NCBI GenBank assembly: GCA_014526335.1
Contig: JACTAT010000036.1
Span: 2,564,387-2,628,386 of the forward strand
DNA: 64,000 bases
Source of the DNA: Chrysaora quinquecirrha
Lineage: Eukaryota; Cnidaria; Scyphozoa; Semaeostomeae; Pelagiidae
Direction of reading: 5' to 3'
Shown here: positions 58,501-64,000 of the stretch, in pieces
How positions within the stretch are numbered: the first letter of the stretch is position 1
Layout of the letters: each line of letters opens with the position of its first letter
Position numbers and translations under genes: made by a program
Notes under the pieces: model-generated
Told to the model about the DNA's origin: nothing
Database searches by the model: none
Seen by the model: the letters and a program-made list of their open reading frames with translations, nothing else

Positions 58501-61500
58501 TTTATCGCTTTTAATTTTCAGCCATTATTCCTACATCGTTCATTGTCTTACCTAAAAGACAGAAGATCAAAGTCAACCGTAAGATCCAAAACAAGAAGGT
58601 ATTTGATTTTCATGATTATTTCTTGCTTGTGTGACACTAATGAAAGCCAGGTCCAAAACACAGAATTCACAGAACCTTTGGAATTCACTGTCTGCATGTT
58701 TGAGTTCCGTGCTTTGTTCCTATGATATTGGGCAAACAACAAAAATGCGAAACTTTTGGAACTTCAGTTGACATCCGCTATCTTGAACTCTCAAGGAAAA
58801 CTGGAATTTGTTCGAAATAGCAAATGTTCGAAATAACGGATGCCCCATGTAAATATAAAAAATTATAGTTGTTAGGTCAGAAAAGGAACCCCTATTAACA
58901 TGCAAGGTTACTGATCCCAAATTTCAAGTCAGGTATTTTTTACATAGGAGTCAAAGCTCATCTGCTTTCATCCCTCCTATTGGTGAAATTGAGATAATGG
59001 CAATGCAGCACATCTTAAAAGAGAACAGCTTCATCTATTGTATACATGGGCAGCATATCACTTAGCTGCTGCCATTCCCGCTCTGCTAGTCGAACTTATA
59101 CATATTTTCAGCCTGTCTCTTTATCCAGTTCATCAGCAGAAAATTTTGCAAAGTTCGAGATAAAGAGCAGGTTTTCCTCCATGGGAAATCGAAAATGGTT
59201 TGAGACAGCGAATGTTCGAAATAACGGGGTGCGAGATAACGGATGTCAACTGTACTTCTGATGTGTTTCATTTGTTTTGCTTTGTTTGATTGTTTTCATT
59301 AAACAGAGTATAGCTTAGAATTCTTTGAAGGTGCTGCTGTGGCGTCATGGTCTAATCCAGCTGGCTGGTTAGTTATGTTAGAAACACTAAATGTTAAAAA
59401 ATCGAGATAACTTGACTACTGCCTGCCTGGAACTCTCACCATCTAGAACTTTCCATCTCCCTTGGTTTTGGTTAGTGCAAGTGTTAACATTGATAATTCC
59501 AAATCTCACTAAGTGGAGCAAATTTTGCAGCTTATCAAGTTTCAACTGTACCCCATTTTGCCTTAGGGACCGTGTCCATTGAGTGTCTTAAAAGTCTAAT
59601 AGTTAAGATGTCTTGTTTGTTTAATTAAACAATCAGCATGTCTAATAAGATTCACGACACAATTCGAGCAGAATCTTAAATAATTTGACGTATTTAAGAC
59701 CTGTGAGAGTTAGACAAAATTAGACGCAGTTAGACGCTTTTAGACCATTGTGGTGAATATCCCCTTTTGTCAAAGAAGCAAACTTGCAAACCTTAATTCT
59801 TGTAGGGCACTTAAGGGATGTCTTATATGTCTGTTGTAGCAAAGGATCTATTGTTCTTGCCGAATGTTATTGCAAAACAGGTTAAAGTGGAGTTTCTTAA
59901 GTGTCAAAGAATTTAAATTAGATAAACCCTTAGTGCTTGCGCTGTCTTCATCTAATCTGGGTGAAACCTAGGGGCGCCAGAAGCATGGGGGCAGCGGGGG
60001 CAGCTGCCCCCCCCTGCCCTCGGAAAAATTGCCAAATTCTTTTATTTTCCTATTGTTTTGCCCTAAAATTGTTGCTTCTGCCCCCCCCCCTGCCCTGCCT
60101 TGCTTCCGGCGCCCTTGATGAAGCTGCTTAAACCCTACAGTCTAATTTGGTCTAATGTGCGTCTAATTATCGTCTACATTATGTCTATTGGTCTAATTAG
60201 ACGAAGAGCTAAAATGATTAGACGAACTTCGAATTTTTATGGTGTATAATCGGCATCTAAAAATTAGACACTCATTGACACGCTCCCTTATAACTTTTGA
60301 GTCTGAATAAAGACAATTTGTGTTTGAATTAAACTTAACATGTTGATCACATTGTTTGTAGACAACAATTTAAAATTGAAGACATGCTAGAAAAAAGAAA
60401 AAAAGAAATGGAAGAACTTTTAGAAAAAGATGATGACAGTTTTGGGTGAGAAAAACTACTTTTTCAAAGTACTTTACTTATGGATAACAGGGTAACTTGT
60501 GATGTTTGTCCTTAAAAATCTCTATACTCACTGATTCCTGAAAACTTTTATTTCTAACGAAAATTTTAGCATTTGAAAACATTTAAAAAACCTTAATTTT
60601 TCATGTTAAGCGCTGCGAACACTCTCCACTTCTCAATTGATAATGCTCAACTTTTTATCAAGTGACATAAGTGTGTGTGCACAACAATGCTATTGTTTGA
60701 GGTGTTTTCGAGTTTTGTCAAGATTGGCTTGGTGCTCAACTTTTTGTTGGATACCAAGACGTATTCCAAAATGAAATAAAGAAGTTTCAATTTCATTTGC
60801 TAGTTTTTGCTCAACATTTTAGTTGTTGTCAGGGTATATCCTCATAGCTAAAGAATTAACATGGGTTCTTTAAAGCATTAATCTATTGAATGGTTATCCA
60901 ATCCAGCTGACTAAGTAGCTGTGACTAGATGGTAACAAACTGTGACTTTTTTAGTTAATTCTACTGCACTTGTTCATTGTTTGCTTCTAATGATATATAA
61001 TCAAATGTTGATCCTTACTTTATTTTCCTTTTCTGTCTTTCAGAGAACAGAAAGAGAATTTTTTAAATGTAACATTTGATGGATTTTTTCATGGTCCAGG
61101 TATGTCATCATTGGAACTTAATACACAATTTTTTTATAAGGAACCTTTGGTCTGAGTTGAGGCTGGAGTTCCTTAATTTTTCAACAAAATGAGGCTGAAA
61201 GTTCCTTATACTGTTCCTTGTCGTGGGATATGTATAAATACTAATTTTTACAGCAAATTCATAGAAACTATTCATCATTTCTAACTTTAAGTATAAATGG
61301 AGCCTTTTAGGGAAGAACGATGGGAAATATATTGTTCTTCTGTTCCTTTTTCGTACAAACCGTCTTGTTCTTTAAAAAAAGAGTTTCTTAGTTTTTCATC
61401 CGAGCCTTGACAGTTCCTTAAAGTTCCTTAATTTTTTGTAAAATCGACAAAACTCAGAATAAATATATTAAAACTTATCAAGGTTGTTTCGGACAACATA

Positions 61501-63895
61501 TTAAACATGACAATCACCACTTATCATTACAAGCCTTTCATATTCTTCAAGGCAACATTTTTGGTGAAATTTGAATCCATCATCCAGCAATATATATTTA
61601 AGTATGCCACATTCGCTAAATAATCATAATCACCCTTCAATTTTGCTGTAACAAGAAGGGGTAAGAATTAGACCAGACATAAAAAGTCTTTGCCAGAACT
61701 CGGTTCATTTTCTGTTACTTTGCCAATTCAATTTTTCATAGCCGAATCTCCTAGAAGCCATTAATCAAGACGTTTTTGATCTGCCTCCAAGTATTCGCTT
61801 TTTTCATCGCTACTGGTTCTGCTGTACTATGAAATAATGTCTTATTTTTTAGAGTTTGGTGAAGAAATTTTCCATACGAGTGACTTAAATAAACAGGCGG
61901 CTTTGAAAGATGAATTTGTAGACGTTAATTTACAACTGATAAAAGTTTTTACAAGGAAGAAAAAGGTAAATTCGTCTTTCCAGGGTACTCTTACAATTAC
62001 CATTACTCTTACCATTACTTACCACTTGAATAAACAAAACCATCTTTCCAGATCATTACTTTTGAAATGATTTTATAACATGCACTTGAATAAACACATC
62101 CCTGTATTCTATCAGTGGCAATGCCGATCAATATGTTGGAATATTTGGTTAATACCAATTTTTCTGTTAGACAAAAGTCATTTCTAAAAATCCACAGTTA
62201 CGTATTTTCTTAGGTTTTAAAAGCCTAATGCTGGCCCGGCTAAGCTTTTTTAACTTTTGTAGGAGCTATGTTCTATAATAAGCAAACAGGCTAGTTACTT
62301 TTCATGTATAGCTAAGTAGCGTCCGTGTATTCCTGAATAGCAAAAAAAAAGTAGCAGTAACAGCTAGTTGGCGTTAGTTTTTATCGTATCGAAGGTTGAC
62401 ATAAGCCCGGGGGGCACTTGACTTTCCTTTCCGATATACGGGGACGTGCCGTCAGAAAATTGCCAGAATCACCTGTCCTGTAGCCTGCCTGCAGACTTAA
62501 CTGGTTTTTACCTCCAGACGAGTTGAGTTGAATTAACATTTGAATTTCGTCCTCCGTTCTACTGTTTTAAAAAAAAGATACCCTGTCCTGGAGTTGGTTT
62601 CTAAAAATGATACCCTGTACGGGTGTTTTCTTTCAAATAATTACTAGGACAAGTAATGGAAAAGGTTTCTGATGATGCTATGATGAACCGTGCGTTGTCT
62701 TGAAAGGGAATCCATCAGAAATGCAAATTTGGCTATTCATATTGTCTGAATTACACAACATCGATCCGTTGCGGATGGTCGCAATGTCAAACCAAGAAAA
62801 GCAAGACCCTGTCACTCTGTCAGAAAGAGAAAAGTTATATCCGGTGCTGGAGTTGAAAATCTTATTTCAATACCCTACTTTGCTGCACATATGTCAAAAC
62901 ATATGAGTACCCCCCTTCTCTGGGGACAGAAGCTTGGCCTTAGTTTTATGTTCAGCCCGATTTCCTTTGGGATAATAGTAAGGCTAGGCCAGCCTAAATT
63001 TGTTCTTAGCTCGTCCTTTAATTTTGGCTAAACTCGAGGCTCGTTTTCTCATAAATGTCTCTTATAAAGAGAGCATAATAGATTTTCGATTTAAGATAAG
63101 ATGACACACATACACGTTTTTTTTAGTAAGCAACCGCTCAATAAGCAACTAGGGCTGAACTGACCTTAACATTAAGCAACTTGAGGGCTCAATTGAATTC
63201 TGTAAGCAACTAAGAAGTCAAACAACCAAGCTTATACCCTTTCTTGTTGTTAGGAATTTCCTGTTCTTTAGCTAACGATTTTCCACTTACTGTCTCCCAA
63301 AAGTCCTGTTATAGGGGTTATAGGCCTAACAGTTGACGATTTTGAACCGCAAAGCCAGGGGTGATTGTTAGGTAAAAATGGTTAAGCAACTTTTAAGCAA
63401 CTTTGAGGGCTGAAATGTCTGAAATTTTAAGCAACTTTGAGGGCTGGACGAAAGTCAAGTTGCTTATTAAAAAGAGTGTACGCGATGTGATATTTAACAT
63501 AGAAATAGGCGGTTGCTAATGCTAGTTTTGTAAATCAGTCAACAACCCTGAAATCTGTTTGTTTGAATGAAATTCTCATTTGTCTTTTGGAAAAATAAAC
63601 TTGAATTAAATTTCCCATTTATCTTTATTCTAGGGAGAAGACTTTCCTGTAGATTGTCTAGACCTTGGTAAATGTTCATCATCGTGGAATCCAAAAACAA
63701 AATTACTTCCGTCAGCATCTAGTTCTTCTATTTCCGTTCCAAGAAAAGCTTTTACAGCAGATGGTAAAGCAGTCAAAACTCACGTGTTATCAATTCAAGT
63801 ATCTGTACCTGTATCAAAGAGAAATTCGAGGAGATTATCAAGAAATAATAAGAATTTATCTGATGATGTTAGTGCATCTGATAAGGAAGCTGATG
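55579..63895 (+). CDS. SUZ12: SUZ12, Polycomb repressive complex 2 subunit, 3' partial
   Basis: Exons: 55579-55678, 57150-57196, 58522-58598, 60362-60445, 61044-61099, 61853-61965, 63634-63895, then on past the window. This gives 739 nt, about 246 residues. SUZ12 scaffolds PRC2, which methylates histone H3 lysine 27. The key block FLQTFEKPTQIYRYLRSRH followed by PLFLHRSLSYL is nearly the vertebrate sequence. FKIEDMLEK, VTFDGFFHGP and LQLIKVFTRKKK then align in order. The long low-complexity N-terminus of vertebrate SUZ12 is absent: only about 32 residues precede the FEKPTQ block. Zinc finger and VEFS box lie beyond the window. All phases agree. Confidence 0.93.
56013..56447. mobile_element. 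MITE with iterated CAGCCTGGGCTGG motif
   Basis: Left GAGGCTTTTCAGCCTGGGCT and right AGCCCAGGCTGAGAACTC...AGCCTC are inverted. CAGCCTGGGCTG-like palindromes recur six or more times. SUZ12 intron 1. Confidence 0.65.
56570..56934. mobile_element. MITE with CTAGTGAATCTATA ends
   Basis: CTAGTGAATCTATACCCATT at left is inverted as GCATATAGATTCGCTAG at right. CACATCAAGCATAATAACCCA and its complement recur, with ACCACAGTAGTG motifs. SUZ12 intron 1. Confidence 0.7.
57655..57868 (+). repeat. (ATC/CAT)n microsatellite
   Basis: Long imperfect array of ATC triplets with TTC and ATT interruptions. SUZ12 intron 2. Confidence 0.9.
58764..59252. mobile_element. pogo/Tc1-like MITE (CAGTTGACATCC ends)
   Basis: CAGTTGACATCCGCTATCTT at left is inverted as GAGATAACGGATGTCAACTG at right, and TA follows the right end. 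CAG-starting ends with TA insertion are typical of the pogo/Tigger branch. A second GTTCGAAATAACGG motif lies inside. No transposase frame is present. SUZ12 intron 3. Confidence 0.65.
59326..59390 (+). repeat. 5' fragment of tRNA-derived SINE
   Basis: GGTGCTGCTGTGGCGTCATG and following TCTAATCCAGCTGG match the head of the SINE at 41484; the B-box half is missing. Confidence 0.55.
59562..60290. mobile_element. MITE with iterated GTCTAATTAGAC motif, carrying a nested element
   Basis: Left TTAGGGACCGTGTCCATTGA and right TCATTGACACGCTCCCTTA are inverted. TTAGAC/GTCTAA occurs more than a dozen times in both orientations. It is interrupted at 59970-60116. SUZ12 intron 3. Confidence 0.7.
59970..60116. 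mobile_element. G/C-run MITE nested in the previous element
   Basis: GGGGCGCCAGAAGCATGGGG is inverted as TTGCTTCCGGCGCCCTT. The interior is GGGGGCAGCTGCCCCCCCC and similar runs. Base composition is sharply unlike its AT-rich host. Confidence 0.65.
61121..61440. mobile_element. TATAAG-end MITE, GAAC variant, copy 2, truncated
   Basis: Reverse-complement of most of 32699-33075: ATAAGGAACCTTTGGTC at the left edge, then AGTTCCTTA and GTTCCTTGTCG motifs. The far terminus is lost near 61440. SUZ12 intron. Confidence 0.75.
62408..62930. repeat. repeat region with CCCGGGGGGCACTTGAC and GATACCCTGT motifs
   Basis: The left end matches the left end of the element at 21161 (CCCGGGGGG, CACTTGA, GGGACGTGCCG). 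GATACCCTGTC and related TACCC motifs recur inside. The right end is unclear. A GTAGCCTGCCTGCAGAC insertion-like segment is at 62480. Confidence 0.45.
63113..63483. mobile_element. TATAAG-end MITE, CAAC variant, copy 2
   Basis: Ends are TACACG + T-run + AGTAAGCAACC and its inverse GTTGCTTATTAAAAAGAGTG. AAGCAAC occurs about eight times, several as AAGCAACTTTGAGGGCTG. SUZ12 intron. Confidence 0.75.
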
Positions 63896-63940
63896 GTATG
63901 AATTTCTGTATGTGTTTACTAATGATGTCGCTTTTGAACT

Positions 63941-64000
63941 ACACACATTTTTTATAAGCAACCTCGCTCGGCCCTAGTTCAAAAAGTTCTCCCTGCTGAT
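63941..64000. mobile_element. left end of another TATAAG-end MITE, CAAC variant
   Basis: ACACATTTTTTATAAGCAAC and then GGCCCTAGTTC, cut by the window edge. Confidence 0.5.

Overview
This is eukaryotic, animal DNA. Every gene I could assemble is split by GT-AG introns, the sequence is AT-rich, and introns and spacers are crowded with short inverted-repeat transposons, tRNA-derived SINE pieces and degenerate non-LTR retrotransposons. The protein set is metazoan and the repeat landscape resembles cnidarian (anthozoan) genomes. The cnidarian placement is an inference from general appearance, not from a marker I can prove.

Layout. 711-12456 (+): 3' part of a TXNDC11-like thioredoxin-domain protein of the ER. 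12457-14198: spacer with a very long TTC/GAA tract. 14199-29591 (+): a complete 15-exon cytohesin, an ARF guanine-nucleotide exchange factor whose exons sum to exactly 1200 nt. 29592-34820: gene-poor spacer of repeats. 35163-36789 (+): a three-exon actin with a CArG/CCAAT/TATA promoter. 38114-49515 (+): a complete 9-exon CHMP6 (ESCRT-III). 50700-52355 (-): a five-exon gene coding for 235 residues that I do not recognise. 53270-54600 (-): a decayed reverse-transcriptase fragment. 55579 to the window end (+): 5' part of SUZ12, a Polycomb repressive complex 2 subunit.

The genes are independent eukaryotic units, not an operon, although cytohesin, CHMP6 and actin all act in membrane traffic or the cytoskeleton. 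Three sites in TXNDC11 and actin lack exactly one base relative to the conserved reading frame. The pattern fits uncorrected assembly indels better than gene death.

The most unusual content is the repeat population. More than a dozen families of short non-autonomous elements share one design: terminal inverted repeats plus a short motif iterated inside. In one superfamily (T-run + TATAAG ends) the motif after TAAG differs between elements (CAAC, AAAC, GAAC, AATA) but is nearly always the same at both ends and at most internal sites of a single element, as if recognition sites co-diverge.
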